A stretch of 35,704 nucleotides of DNA from CAOJBM01 sp051872535 (lineage in GTDB: Bacteria > Bacillota_I > Bacilli_A > RF39 > UBA660). The stretch is from positions 1-35,704 of the forward strand of contig JBJEDY010000060.1 in assembly GCA_051872535.1 (NCBI GenBank). Reading direction: 5' to 3'. The translations under genes and the position numbers were made by a program. This document shows positions 22,775 to 33,118 of the stretch, piece after piece. Under the pieces are notes generated by a model that saw only the letters and a program-made list of their open reading frames with translations, searched no databases and was not told the origin of the DNA. The stretch's first letter is position 1, and every line of letters begins with the position of its first letter.

Positions 22775-24790
22775 ATGAAGAAAAAAAATAAAATACTACT
22801 GATTGCATTTATTGCTTTATTTGTTGTAGTAATGGGATATTTTGGTTATAAAATTTTAACTGATGAAAAAAGATTAACTTCTGAAGAAAAAGATTGGATA
22901 TCTAATAATACAAGCACAATTCAAAATATAAATGTATTAAATGATGTAGAAATAGTTGGGAATAATGGATCGGGTGTCTTTTTTGATTTTATTGGAGATA
23001 TTAAAACAGAATATAATATTACTATTAATCCAATTACTTATAATCGCGGTGAAGAAGCAGGTAATAGTTCTAAATCATTTAAAGTTGTTGATAAATTAAA
23101 TGATAATCATTTGCTATTTAAAGAAGAACATTATGTATTAGTTGGTTTACCTAATAGAATTGAAAACCCTGAAACATTAAATAAAGTTGGAATTTTAAGT
23201 TCTGATGAAGAATTTGTGAAACTATATCTTAAAGATAATGAAATGACTTTCGTCAATTACAATAGTTATAATGAATTATTAGAAGCTTTCAAAAACCAAG
23301 CTGATATTGCGAATATTTTAATACCTTTAGATGAAAATTTAACAACAATATTAGAAAATGATTATGTAATTCAACATCATTATAGTGATATGAAAAAGTA
23401 CTTTGTTTACGAAATGCCAGAAGAAAATGATATATTTAGTAATATTATTAGAAAATATTATTTAAAATACAAAGAAAAAAAACTTGATAAAGAAATAGCT
23501 AAAAATACCTTAGATACATTTGTTAATGCTTTAAATATTAGTGAAAAAGATTTAAAAGAAATTCAAGCTGATGATATTAATTATGGTTTTGTTAACAACA
23601 GTCCATATGAAGTTTTAATTGGTGGAAACTATGGTGGTATAATTGGGGAATACATCAAAACATTTAGTGATGTAACAAATACTGAATTTAAGTTTGTAAA
23701 ATATAAAAATACCGATGCATTTATTAAAGCTTTAAATGATGGTAAAGTTGATGCTTACTTTGATTTCTATAATATCAATACTGATTTTAAAACAGTTGGT
23801 AATGGTATTCAAATAACTTATAATGTTTTATCTAGAATTGATGATTATACAATAATAAATTCTATCAATTCTTTAAGAAATAAAGAAGTATATGTTAAAG
23901 ATAATAGTAAATTAGAAAAATATTTAGAAAATTATGATTTCTTAGATGTAAAAGTATATAAAACTAATAAAGATTTAAAGAAAATCTTAAAGAATGATGT
24001 AATAGTTATTATTGATAAAGAAGAATATGAATATAATGCTAATGAATTATTTTCTGAATACAATGTTAAATATACTGAAACTATAAATAATACATATAAC
24101 TTTAGAGTTAAAGAAAATAATACTTTATATATTTTGTTTGATAAATTTATAAGTACAATAGATTCTAAAGAAATGATTAATAAAGGATTATATAATCATA
24201 GTGTAACCATTAAAAGTGGAACAATAGCTGGTAAGATAGCTAAATACTCATTAGTTATTGTAGCAGTTGTGATAATTGCCTTAATTGTCGTTTATCTTTC
24301 TTCAAGAAAAATTAAAATAGTTAAAAAAATTAAAAAAGTTGATAAGATGAAATACATAGATCAATTAACATCTCTTAAGAATCGTAACTATTTATCTGAA
24401 AATATCAGTGCTTGGGATAACAATACTATCTATCCACAAGCAACTATTGTAATCGACTTAGATAATGTTCAAAATATTAATGACACAATGGGATATGATG
24501 CTGGAGATGAACAAATTAAAGCAGCAGCGAATATTCTTATTAAAACCCAATTAGATAATAGTGATATTATTAGAACTGATGGTAATGAATTCTTAATATA
24601 CTTAGTTGGATATCAGGATAAACAAGTTGTGAGTTATATAAGAAAGCTTTATAAAGAGTTTAAAAATCTTCCATATGAATATGGAGCAACAATTGGATAT
24701 AGTATGATATTGGATGATATAAAAACTATTGAAGATGCAATGAATGAAGCTGTAGATGATATGAAAGTTAAAAAGGAAGAACAAGAATGA
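22775..24790 (+). CDS. membrane sensor with solute-binding-like ectodomain and degenerate GGDEF domain
   Basis: 671 residues. A membrane helix at about 5-25; an outside region (about 35-480) with two solute-binding-protein-like (family 3) parts, the second holding TNTEFKFVKYKNTDAFIKAL and NDGKVDAYFDFYN, which resembles the Venus-flytrap modules of EvgS-type sensors; a second helix (about 487-510); a basic stalk; and a GGDEF-fold cytoplasmic domain (about 525-660). The last has the start IDQLTSLKNRNYL, IDLDNVQNINDTMGYDAGDEQI and the signature RTDGNEF (602-606 DGNEF). The usual GGDEF/GGEEF has lost its first Gly and the catalytic acidic residue. It is therefore probably a receptor or regulator rather than an active diguanylate cyclase. 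The stop overlaps the next start as ATGA. Confidence 0.82.
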   Translation: MKKKNKILLIAFIALFVVVMGYFGYKILTDEKRLTSEEKDWISNNTSTIQNINVLNDVEIVGNNGSGVFFDFIGDIKTEYNITINPITYNRGEEAGNSSKSFKVVDKLNDNHLLFKEEHYVLVGLPNRIENPETLNKVGILSSDEEFVKLYLKDNEMTFVNYNSYNELLEAFKNQADIANILIPLDENLTTILENDYVIQHHYSDMKKYFVYEMPEENDIFSNIIRKYYLKYKEKKLDKEIAKNTLDTFVNALNISEKDLKEIQADDINYGFVNNSPYEVLIGGNYGGIIGEYIKTFSDVTNTEFKFVKYKNTDAFIKALNDGKVDAYFDFYNINTDFKTVGNGIQITYNVLSRIDDYTIINSINSLRNKEVYVKDNSKLEKYLENYDFLDVKVYKTNKDLKKILKNDVIVIIDKEEYEYNANELFSEYNVKYTETINNTYNFRVKENNTLYILFDKFISTIDSKEMINKGLYNHSVTIKSGTIAGKIAKYSLVIVAVVIIALIVVYLSSRKIKIVKKIKKVDKMKYIDQLTSLKNRNYLSENISAWDNNTIYPQATIVIDLDNVQNINDTMGYDAGDEQIKAAANILIKTQLDNSDIIRTDGNEFLIYLVGYQDKQVVSYIRKLYKEFKNLPYEYGATIGYSMILDDIKTIEDAMNEAVDDMKVKKEEQE

Positions 24791-25617
24791 AACGTGTTAG
24801 AAAGTTTATAAAAAATTTTATTAATGCAATAACACAACCAGAAATGCAGATACTACCTGGACAATTAGCATTTTTCTTCTTTTTGTCTGTTGTACCAATA
24901 ATAACTTTAATTAGTTATGGGGCATCATTCTTGAATCTTCCAATGGATTTCATATCCGCTTTTATTGAAAATGCTTTTGGTGCTAATACAAAAGAATTAA
25001 TAATGCCAATGGTAACAGGAACATCAATTGATTTGGGATATATTATCTTCTTGATATTTGGTTTTATCATTGCATCAAATGGAGCTTCATCAATTATCAT
25101 TACTTCAAATATTTTATATGACATTAAGGACTCTGGTTTTTTTAAACGTCGTTTAAAATCTTTAGTAATGACATTGGTAATTGTACTATTATTTGTCTTT
25201 ATTCTAGTGATTCCTGTTTTTGGGGATAAAATATTAGACATGATTAAATTAGTTAATTTTAATAGTGCGGTAACAAATAAAATAGAAACAATCTTTAATC
25301 TTATTAAAGGACCAACATCTTGGATTGTAATATTTGGGTTTATTCGATTAATATACATATTGGCACCTGATAGAAAACAATCATCATATGTTAATTATGG
25401 AGCAATATTTACTACAGCAGGATGGGTAGGAGCAACATTTATTTATTCATATTATGTTAATAATTTTGCTCATTATGATATATTATATGGTGGACTTGCT
25501 AATATCGTTGTATTAATGTTATGGGTATATTTATTAGCATTCATCTTTGTGATTGGAATGGCATTAAATATTCGTGAAGAAAATGAACATACAAAGCAAA
25601 TAGAAACTTTATCATAA
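24787..25617 (+). CDS. YihY/BrkB family membrane protein
   Basis: 276 residues, six hydrophobic segments, inner membrane. Family hallmarks: QLAFFFFLSVVPIITLI at residues 25-45, APDRKQSSYVNYGAIFTTAGWVG (the PN/D-xxxxxxxxxPGA-like loop of YihY) and WVYLLAFIFVIGMALN near the end. The family was once called ribonuclease BN, which is a misnaming; its true role is unsettled. The start ATG overlaps the sensor gene stop (ATGA), so translation is coupled; no other ribosome site is needed. Ends with a strong terminator. Confidence 0.88.
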   Translation: MKRVRKFIKNFINAITQPEMQILPGQLAFFFFLSVVPIITLISYGASFLNLPMDFISAFIENAFGANTKELIMPMVTGTSIDLGYIIFLIFGFIIASNGASSIIITSNILYDIKDSGFFKRRLKSLVMTLVIVLLFVFILVIPVFGDKILDMIKLVNFNSAVTNKIETIFNLIKGPTSWIVIFGFIRLIYILAPDRKQSSYVNYGAIFTTAGWVGATFIYSYYVNNFAHYDILYGGLANIVVLMLWVYLLAFIFVIGMALNIREENEHTKQIETLS

Positions 25618-25639
25618 ACCACAGAAAATGTGGTTTTTT
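25616..25639 (+). terminator. intrinsic terminator after the YihY gene
   Basis: AAACCACA, loop GAAAA, TGTGGTTT then TTT. Stem overlaps the stop codon. Confidence 0.9.
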
Positions 25640-25699
25640 ATTATTTTTATAATGAGAAAAAAGTAAAAATAAGTTATAATAAATAAAGGTGAGTAGTAT

Positions 25700-27853
25700 A
25701 TGCAAGAAGTAATTAATATTTTAGTTAGTACATTAAATATAAGTGAAAATCAAATAAATGAAGTTTTAAAAATGTTAGAAGAAGGAGCAACAATTCCTTT
25801 TATTGCTCGTTATCGAAAAGATAAAACTGGGAACTTAAATGAAGATGAAATTAGAGCTATTGAAGAACAATATAAACATCAAAAAAACTTGTTAGAAAGA
25901 AAAGAAGATGTTATTCGTCTTATTGATGAAAAAGGACTTCTTACTGATGAAATAAAAGAAAGCATTTTAAAATGCACTAAATTAACTGAAATAGAAGATA
26001 TATATCGACCATACAAAGAAAAGAAAAAAACAAAAGCAAGTGAAGCAATTAATAATGGTTTAGAACCACTTGCTAAAATGATTATGGCTTTTCCAACAAC
26101 TGGCAACTTAGAGTCTATGGCTTCAAAGTTTTTAACTGAAAAAGTACCTACTACAGATGTAGCATTAGAAGGTGCTGGATACATTATTGCTGAATGGATA
26201 AGTGATAATGCAAACTATCGTAAATGGATTAGAACTAATGTCTTTATTAATGGAAATATTACATCTAAAATCAAAAAAAATGCTGAAGATCCTAATAAAG
26301 TATATGAAATGTATTACGATTTTTCTGATCGGATAAAATATATTAAACACTATCGTGTTCTTGCCCTTAATCGAGGAGAAAACGAAAAAGTTTTATCTGT
26401 ATCTATTGATATGAATAAAGAAGAAATTGAATCATATTTAGAATCAAAACTAATAAAAAATAAAGATTCCTTTGTTGTTGATTTAGTAAAGAATAGTATT
26501 AAAGACTCTTTAAAAAGATTAATACTACCAAGTATTGAAAGAGAAATAAGAAGTGAGTTAACTGAAGAATCAGAAACTAAAGCTATTGAAACTTTTAGTA
26601 CAAATCTTGAACACCTTTTATTAACGAGACCAATTAAAGGTATGGTTGTATTAGGTTTTGATCCTGGATATGTTAATGGGTGCAAATTAGCTGTAGTTGA
26701 TGAAAATGGTAAATACTTAGATTCAACCGTAATAAAACCATTTTTAAATGGTACTAAACAAGATGAATATATTGCTGCTAGTAAGCTTATTGTTAAAAAC
26801 TTAATTGAAAAATATAATGTTGATATAATTTCTATTGGTAATGGAACTGCATCTCGAGAGTCAGAAAAATTCTGTGCAGAAATGATTAATGAATATAATT
26901 TAAAATGTAAGTACATCATTACTTCTGAAGCAGGAGCATCAGTTTATAGTGCTTCCAAAATAGCTATTGAAGAATTTCCTGATTTAGCAGTAGAAAAACG
27001 TAGTGCAGTATCTATTGGACGACGTATCCAAGATCCGCTATCTGAATTAGTTAAAATAGATCCAAAATCTATTGGTGTTGGGGAATATCAATATGATGTT
27101 AACCAAAAATCATTAGGTGAAGCTTTAGATTTTACAACATCAAAAGTAGTAAATGAAGTCGGTGTAAATGTTAATACTGCTTCTAAAAGTATTTTAAAAT
27201 ATGTTTCTGGATTGACGAAATCAGTAATTGAAAATATTTATAAATATAAAGAAAATAAAAAAATAACAACTCGTGAAGAACTTAAAAAGATTAAAGGTAT
27301 GACAGAAAAAGTCTATGAACAATCAATTGGGTTTTTAAGAATACCAGATGGAATTAATCCTTTGGATAAAACAGGAATTCACCCAGAAAGTTATGATATT
27401 ACTAACAACCTTTTAGATGTTTTAAATTTAAAAATTGAAGATATAAATACTGATAATTTTAAAAATACTTTAACTAATCAAAATATAGATAAACTATCTA
27501 AAGAATTAAATACAGATATGTACACTTTATCTGATATTATTAAAGAATTACAAAATCCTGGTTTGGATCCTCGTGATGAATTAGAAGCGCCAATTTTAAA
27601 AAGTAATATTCTGCATATTGAAGATTTAAGTATTGGTATGGAGTTACAAGGAACTGTTAGAAATGTTGCATCATTTGGAGCATTTATTGATATCGGACTA
27701 CATGATGATGGATTAGTCCATATCTCAAAAATGAGTAAATCATTTGTTAAAAATCCTAATGATATAGTTCATGTTGGAGATATAATTACTTGTTATGTTG
27801 ATAATATTGATTTAGAAAAGCAAAAAGTAGGGTTATCATTAATTAAACAATAG
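25700..27853 (+). CDS. tex: Tex-like RNA-binding transcription accessory protein
   Basis: Cytoplasmic nucleic-acid-binding protein of the Tex/Spt6 type. Starts at an ATG with AAAGGTGAG upstream. The N-terminal helical part has GATIPFIARYRKDKTGNLNEDEIR (the Tex signature), the YqgF-like RNase H domain begins VLGFDPGYVNGCKLAVVD (about 320), a helix-hairpin-helix block follows (VNVNTASKSILKYVSGL..KGMTEKVYEQ..FLRI), and an S1 RNA-binding domain closes it (about 645-717: ELQGTVRNVASFGAFIDIGL and GLVHISKMS). 717 residues is the usual size. Expressed from a possible TATAAT at 25675-25680 and continuing into the LTA-synthase-like gene 14 nt downstream. Confidence 0.95.
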   Translation: MQEVINILVSTLNISENQINEVLKMLEEGATIPFIARYRKDKTGNLNEDEIRAIEEQYKHQKNLLERKEDVIRLIDEKGLLTDEIKESILKCTKLTEIEDIYRPYKEKKKTKASEAINNGLEPLAKMIMAFPTTGNLESMASKFLTEKVPTTDVALEGAGYIIAEWISDNANYRKWIRTNVFINGNITSKIKKNAEDPNKVYEMYYDFSDRIKYIKHYRVLALNRGENEKVLSVSIDMNKEEIESYLESKLIKNKDSFVVDLVKNSIKDSLKRLILPSIEREIRSELTEESETKAIETFSTNLEHLLLTRPIKGMVVLGFDPGYVNGCKLAVVDENGKYLDSTVIKPFLNGTKQDEYIAASKLIVKNLIEKYNVDIISIGNGTASRESEKFCAEMINEYNLKCKYIITSEAGASVYSASKIAIEEFPDLAVEKRSAVSIGRRIQDPLSELVKIDPKSIGVGEYQYDVNQKSLGEALDFTTSKVVNEVGVNVNTASKSILKYVSGLTKSVIENIYKYKENKKITTREELKKIKGMTEKVYEQSIGFLRIPDGINPLDKTGIHPESYDITNNLLDVLNLKIEDINTDNFKNTLTNQNIDKLSKELNTDMYTLSDIIKELQNPGLDPRDELEAPILKSNILHIEDLSIGMELQGTVRNVASFGAFIDIGLHDDGLVHISKMSKSFVKNPNDIVHVGDIITCYVDNIDLEKQKVGLSLIKQ

Positions 27854-27867
27854 AAAGGAGGAAAGAT

Positions 27868-29790
27868 ATGAAATTAAAGTCATCTTTTCTAATATATTTT
27901 ATCGAAATAGTTTTCTTAGAATTATTAGTAAGACATTTATTTCTTGATAATGTGATTAGTCCTAAAATAATTTATGTTATAACATTCTCTACGTCTCTAG
28001 CTTTAATTTTATCTTTGGTAACAAAAATATTTCCAAAGATTATTAACAAGATATTAACTATTTTTTTTAGTTTAGTAATTTCGATTTATTTTGGATTTCA
28101 ATTTATTTTTTTTAAACTATTCTCTGTACCATTTTCATTTAACACTATTGAACTTGCTGATCAAGCTTTAGATTTTATTGCCATTATTAAAGAAGCAATC
28201 TTAAATAATATTGGGTACTTAGTAGTAATACTGATTACTTTTATTATTACTTGTATCTTTATAAGAAAAATAGATTCAACTTGTTTTGATCGTTATCAAA
28301 TATTGTCATACCTTTTATTAATTACAGCATCTTGTGGATTAGATTATTACTATTTAGTTCATGATAAACAAGAGTATGACAGTCCTTATAATTTATATAA
28401 ACAAGTGGACGATCAGATTGCTCTTATTGATCAATTTGGTTTGTTATCATATACAGAAATTGATATTAAGAGAGTAGTATTTGGGTTTAACCTAGAAGAT
28501 GTTAATTTAATAATTGATGAACAGAATAATCAACCATCTAATGAAGAAATAATCTATGGGAATAATGAACTTGATATAGATTTTAATAAGTTAATATCTG
28601 AAACTGATAATAAGAGTTTAATCTCCTTACATGAATATTTTCGTGATTCAGAAGGATCAAATAAAAACAAATATACAGGTATGTTTAAAGATAAAAATTT
28701 AATCTTCATTCTTGCCGAAGGATTTAATGAGGTAGCAGTAGATGAAAGTAGAACGCCAACTTTATATAAACTCATTCACGAAGGTTTTAATTTTACTGAT
28801 TTCTATTCACCAGTATTTTTAAGTACTACAGGTGGAGAATTCCAAGCTACCACAGGTCTTATTCCAACTCAAGAAATACTAAGAACATGGAAAAATAGTG
28901 AACCTTCTTTAAAATATGCTCTAGGTCATACGTTTAACGATTTAGGATATACAGTAAATGCTTATCATGATTGGACTTATACTTATTACAAAAGACATAT
29001 AACAATGGAAACACTAGGTTATGATAGTTATATGGGATGCAATAATGGTATGGAGGATTTATTATCTTGTAAGTGGCTTCCTAGCGATAGTGAAATGATG
29101 AAAGTAACAGCACCGCTTTATATGAATAATGAACGTTTTCATACATATTATGTAACTGTTAGTGGACATTCACCTTACGCGCGAGGAGCTAACATTGTTA
29201 ATAAACATTATAATTCTGTTGCTAATTTAAATATGTCAGAAAATATTAAATACTATTTAGCTAGTCAAATAGAATTAGATAAAGCCCTAGAAGAATTAAT
29301 GAACCAATTACAAATATCTGGTCATTTAGATGATACTGTAATTGCTTTAGTAGGAGATCACTATCCATATACATTAACTGCTGAGGAAGTAAGTGAAGCA
29401 GCAAGTTATAAAAAAGACGAAATAGTTGAGGTAAATCATAGTAATTTTATTCTATGGAGTAATGATATGGAACCAACTACAATTACGAAAACAGGAAGTC
29501 AAATTGATGTATTACCAACATTACTTAATTTATTTGGAATACCTTATGATTCAAGATTAATAGTTGGTAAAGATATATTAAGTGATTATGAAGGAATTGC
29601 TATTTTTTCTAATCGTAGTTGGGTTACTGATAAAGGAACTTATTATGCAAATAAAAGAAAATTTATTCCAAATGATGGAGTAGATGTTGAAGATGGGTAT
29701 GTTGAAAGTATTAATAAAAGAGTATCAAATGCTTTTGTAATGAGCAAACTAATTATGGATAATGATTATTATTTAAAAATTAAAGAATAG
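27868..29790 (+). CDS. LTA-synthase-like phosphoglycerol transferase
   Basis: Membrane sulfatase-fold enzyme that likely transfers glycerol phosphate from phosphatidylglycerol to build lipoteichoic acid or a related polymer. Four to five membrane helices lie in 1-165. The outside catalytic domain follows: LIFILAEGF with metal ligand E284, the nucleophile in STTGGEF (T320, matching the LtaS Thr-x3-Glu pattern), and GDHYPY (metal Asp-His) near residue 500. TVSGHSPY holds the conserved substrate His. 640 residues, like LtaS. GAAAGGAGG before the ATG is a perfect ribosome site. It lies 14 nt after tex and is probably co-transcribed. The precise polymer cannot be inferred, and LtaS paralogues are common. 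Confidence 0.87.
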   Translation: MKLKSSFLIYFIEIVFLELLVRHLFLDNVISPKIIYVITFSTSLALILSLVTKIFPKIINKILTIFFSLVISIYFGFQFIFFKLFSVPFSFNTIELADQALDFIAIIKEAILNNIGYLVVILITFIITCIFIRKIDSTCFDRYQILSYLLLITASCGLDYYYLVHDKQEYDSPYNLYKQVDDQIALIDQFGLLSYTEIDIKRVVFGFNLEDVNLIIDEQNNQPSNEEIIYGNNELDIDFNKLISETDNKSLISLHEYFRDSEGSNKNKYTGMFKDKNLIFILAEGFNEVAVDESRTPTLYKLIHEGFNFTDFYSPVFLSTTGGEFQATTGLIPTQEILRTWKNSEPSLKYALGHTFNDLGYTVNAYHDWTYTYYKRHITMETLGYDSYMGCNNGMEDLLSCKWLPSDSEMMKVTAPLYMNNERFHTYYVTVSGHSPYARGANIVNKHYNSVANLNMSENIKYYLASQIELDKALEELMNQLQISGHLDDTVIALVGDHYPYTLTAEEVSEAASYKKDEIVEVNHSNFILWSNDMEPTTITKTGSQIDVLPTLLNLFGIPYDSRLIVGKDILSDYEGIAIFSNRSWVTDKGTYYANKRKFIPNDGVDVEDGYVESINKRVSNAFVMSKLIMDNDYYLKIKE

Positions 29791-29809
29791 TTAATAGCTA
29801 TTCTTTTTT
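29782..29809 (+). terminator. intrinsic terminator
   Basis: AAAGAATAG / CTATTCTTT, 9-bp stem with TTAATAG loop, T-run after; the stop codon is in the stem. Confidence 0.88.
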
Positions 29810-29829
29810 CTGTATAGTGTCGTAATTCA

Positions 29830-29838
29830 TGATATAAT
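29830..29838 (+). promoter_or_regulatory. extended -10 promoter of asnB-murE
   Basis: TGA-TATAAT, 20 nt upstream of the asnB start; no clear -35. Confidence 0.55.
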
Positions 29839-29858
29839 TATATATAGGAGTGGTATCT

Positions 29859-31679
29859 ATGTGTGGTATAACTGGATTTATAAATAATAGATCACAACAA
29901 GAGAAAGAAACAATCTTAAAACAAATGAATAAAAGAATTGAACATCGTGGACCAGATGCCGAAGGTATGTTTATAGATGATAATATAGCATTAGGTCATA
30001 AACGTCTTTCTATCATTGATTTAAATACGGGTAATCAACCAATATATAATGAAGAAAAAGATATTGTTATTGTCTTTAATGGAGAAATATACAACTTTCA
30101 AGAACTAAGAGAAGAGCTAAAAGATAGACATAAGTTTCAAACAAACTCTGACACTGAAGTCTTAGTTCATGGATATGAAGAATGGGGACATGAATTAACC
30201 AAAAAATTGCGTGGAATGTATGCTTTTGCAATATGGAATACTAAAGAAAAAGAATTGTATGTGGCAAGAGATGAATGGGGAATCAAACCATTATATTATT
30301 ACTTTACTAAAGATACATTTATGTTTGCCTCAGAAATAAAAGCTTTCTTAGATCATCCTGACTTTAAAAAAGAACTAAATGAAAGTATTTTATCAGCTTA
30401 CTTATGTTTTAATTCAACTCCAACAGAAGAAACATTTTTTAAAGGTGTACGAAGATTGCAACCAGGTCATCAATTAATCTATAAAAATGGTATTATTAAT
30501 ATTGAAAGATTCTTTAAATTAGAGTTTAAAGAAACAGAAAAAGATATAGATACCATAGTTAAAGAAATCCATTCAGCTATGGAAGATTCTGTTAAATATC
30601 ACCAAATAGCAGATGTTGAAATAGGTTCATTTCTATCTAGTGGAATAGATTCTTCGTACTTAGTATCATTAGTTAAACCTGATAAAACATATACTGTAGG
30701 ATCAGACAATAAGAAGTATGACGAGATATCTTATGCTAAAGATTTAGCTGCTAAACTTAATATAGAGAATAAATCGAAAATAATATCTAAGAAAGAATAT
30801 ATTAAAGAGTTTCCTAAAATTATGTATTATATGGATGAACCACTAGCAGATCCAGCAATTATAGCTTTATACTTTGTATCTGAATTAGCTAGTAAAGATG
30901 TTAAAGTTGTAATGTCTGGTGAGGGTGCTGATGAATTATTTGGTGGGTATAATACTTATAAAGAAGAAATTGATCAAAGTTGGTATATGAAAATACCATA
31001 CTTTCTAAGACATATTGCATCTAATATAGCAGGTCTCTTTCCTGATGTAAGGGGATTAAACTTTATATATCGAAGAGGTCAAAAATTAAAAAATTATAAT
31101 ATTGGTTTAGGAAGAGTATATAGAGATAAAGAAGCAATGAAAATTGTTAAGTGTTCTAATCAAATAAAAACTAGAGATATAACTGCACCATACTATGAAG
31201 AATATAAAAATAATTCTAATATTGTTCAAAGACAAGTAATTGATTTCTATTTTTGGTTAGTTAATGATTTCTTACATGCCGTAGATCGCAATACGATGAT
31301 GTTTAGTTTGGAAGCAAGAACACCATTTTTGGATAAGAAAGTTTATGAAGTAGCAAGACAATTACCTATTAGTGCTAAGATTGATAAAAAAAATACAAAA
31401 CTGGCTCTTCGTTTAGCAGCCAAAAAAGTAATACCTAATGAATCATATAATCGTAAGAAATTAGGATTCCCAGTTCCATTACGTGAATGGATGAAAGATG
31501 ATGATCTTTATAATGAAATTAAAACTAAGTTACAAGGTGATGTAGCTAATAGATTCTTCAATACAAAGAAAGTTATAAAAATGTTAGATCAACACAAAAA
31601 AGGGAAAAAAGATAACTATAAAAAAGTTTGGAATGTTTATACTTTTATTATCTGGTATGAACAATTTTTCGAAGCATAA
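29859..31679 (+). CDS. asnB: glutamine-hydrolysing asparagine synthetase
   Basis: Makes asparagine from aspartate, ATP and glutamine-derived ammonia. The start is the ATG at 29859 (AGGAGTGG just before), since this places the catalytic Cys at position 2 (MCGITGF), as in all class II glutaminases. HRGPDAEG, GHKRLSIID, NGEIYNF and NSDTEVLVHGYEEWG complete the glutaminase domain. The synthetase domain has the PP-loop FLSSGIDSSYL, MSGEGADELFGGY and SLEARTPFLD. 606 residues. murE follows 22 nt later without terminator, so the two form an operon. Supply of amidated cell-wall residues might be coupled to the wall pathway, although AsnB-family enzymes have also been tied to mDAP amidation. Confidence 0.94.
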   Translation: MCGITGFINNRSQQEKETILKQMNKRIEHRGPDAEGMFIDDNIALGHKRLSIIDLNTGNQPIYNEEKDIVIVFNGEIYNFQELREELKDRHKFQTNSDTEVLVHGYEEWGHELTKKLRGMYAFAIWNTKEKELYVARDEWGIKPLYYYFTKDTFMFASEIKAFLDHPDFKKELNESILSAYLCFNSTPTEETFFKGVRRLQPGHQLIYKNGIINIERFFKLEFKETEKDIDTIVKEIHSAMEDSVKYHQIADVEIGSFLSSGIDSSYLVSLVKPDKTYTVGSDNKKYDEISYAKDLAAKLNIENKSKIISKKEYIKEFPKIMYYMDEPLADPAIIALYFVSELASKDVKVVMSGEGADELFGGYNTYKEEIDQSWYMKIPYFLRHIASNIAGLFPDVRGLNFIYRRGQKLKNYNIGLGRVYRDKEAMKIVKCSNQIKTRDITAPYYEEYKNNSNIVQRQVIDFYFWLVNDFLHAVDRNTMMFSLEARTPFLDKKVYEVARQLPISAKIDKKNTKLALRLAAKKVIPNESYNRKKLGFPVPLREWMKDDDLYNEIKTKLQGDVANRFFNTKKVIKMLDQHKKGKKDNYKKVWNVYTFIIWYEQFFEA

Positions 31680-31701
31680 TTATTAAGTAGAGGTGTATAA
31701 A

Positions 31702-33057
31702 ATGATAAATATAAAAATTGATTCTCGTAAAGTTAAAAAAGGTGATACATTTGTAGCCTTAAAAGGAACTGCTGTAGATGGTCATGATTATATTGACCAA
31801 GCTATAGCAAATGGGGCAACAAAAATAGTTGCTGAACATGGTAATTATTCTGTTGAAACAATTATTGTTGATAACTCTGAAGAATGGTTAAAAGACTATA
31901 TAACTAGTACTTATAGTAAAGAAGTAAATAAACTATGTATACTTGGTGTAACAGGTACTAATGGAAAAACAACTACTTGTTACTTAACTTATCAAATATT
32001 AAATAAGTTAAACATTAAGACTGCTTATATTGGAACAATAGGTTTTTATTGTAATGGTAATTCAAGAGAACTTCCTAATACAACACCTAATATATTAGAT
32101 TTATATGAATTACTTTTAGAAGCAAAAGAAAATGGCTGTACGCATGTCATTATGGAAGTTTCTTCTCATTCATTAGTTTTTGAACGTGTTAAAGGTCTTA
32201 AATACAAAACAGCAGCATTTACTAATTTAACAGAAGATCATTTAGATTTTCATAAGACAATGGATAACTATTTTGAAGCTAAGAATCTATTATTAAAACA
32301 ATTAGAAGGTTCTTATATTGTTAACTATGATGATGAATATGGATGTAAGATAAAATACAATAATATTAAATCGATTGGATATAACGGAACATATATAAAA
32401 ATAGTTGATTATAAAGATACATCTAAAGGTACTTTAATTAATTTTAGATATAATGATAAAGATTATGAAGTTGAAACAAACTTAAAAAGTACTTTCAATG
32501 TTTATAACTATTTAACATCATTAGCAATTATTACTGATATTGGTGTTGATGTTGAAGATGTTTTAAATGTTACAAAAAATATATATCCACCTAAAGGTCG
32601 TTGTGAACAAATTAAAGTACCGGGAGGTATTGCTGTAGTAGATTATGCTCATACACCAGATGCTGTTGAAAAAATAATTAAAGCATTTAATGAAAATAAG
32701 AATGGTAAAGTAATTACTATAGTTGGATGCGGTGGCGATAGAGACCCTATTAAAAGACCAATAATGGGAAGAATTGCTGTAGAAAATAGTGATTATGTAA
32801 TCTTAACAAGTGATAATCCTAGAACAGAAGACCCTAAAAAAATAATGGATGATATATTAACAGGAGTTCATACTGATAATTATGAAGTAGAACTTGACCG
32901 ACGAAATGCCATTCATAAAGCATTAGATATGATGAATAATAACGATATACTTCTTATACTTGGTAAAGGTCATGAAGATTATCAAATAATTGGTCGTGAA
33001 AAAATTCATTTTGATGATCGTGAAGAAGTAGAAAACTATATAAATAGTAAAAACTAA
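31702..33057 (+). CDS. murE: UDP-MurNAc-tripeptide synthetase MurE, meso-DAP type
   Basis: Adds the third amino acid of the peptidoglycan stem. The P-loop GVTGTNGKTTT is at 82-92, with EVSSHSL (about 152-158) and TNLTEDHLDFH (174-184). DYAHTPDAVEK starts at 314 and the specificity box DNPRTEDP at 371-378. DNPR is the meso-diaminopimelate signature, in contrast with DNPA of lysine enzymes. 451 residues, short against about 490, with a shortened N-terminal domain. ATG 31702 has AGAGGTG upstream; the GTG at 31693 lies in that site. Co-transcribed with asnB. It indicates an mDAP-type wall. Confidence 0.93.
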   Translation: MINIKIDSRKVKKGDTFVALKGTAVDGHDYIDQAIANGATKIVAEHGNYSVETIIVDNSEEWLKDYITSTYSKEVNKLCILGVTGTNGKTTTCYLTYQILNKLNIKTAYIGTIGFYCNGNSRELPNTTPNILDLYELLLEAKENGCTHVIMEVSSHSLVFERVKGLKYKTAAFTNLTEDHLDFHKTMDNYFEAKNLLLKQLEGSYIVNYDDEYGCKIKYNNIKSIGYNGTYIKIVDYKDTSKGTLINFRYNDKDYEVETNLKSTFNVYNYLTSLAIITDIGVDVEDVLNVTKNIYPPKGRCEQIKVPGGIAVVDYAHTPDAVEKIIKAFNENKNGKVITIVGCGGDRDPIKRPIMGRIAVENSDYVILTSDNPRTEDPKKIMDDILTGVHTDNYEVELDRRNAIHKALDMMNNNDILLILGKGHEDYQIIGREKIHFDDREEVENYINSKN

Positions 33058-33062
33058 ATTAA

Positions 33063-33095
33063 ACAAATCATAATTGTTATGGTTTGTCTTTCTAT
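33063..33095 (+). terminator. terminator-like hairpin after murE
   Basis: ACAAATCATAA (33063-33073), loop TTG, TTATGGTTTGT (33077-33087), one G-T pair, then CTTTCTATTTTA. The T-tract is imperfect. Confidence 0.6.
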
Positions 33096-33118
33096 TTTAA
33101 TATGGTAAATAGATTATA

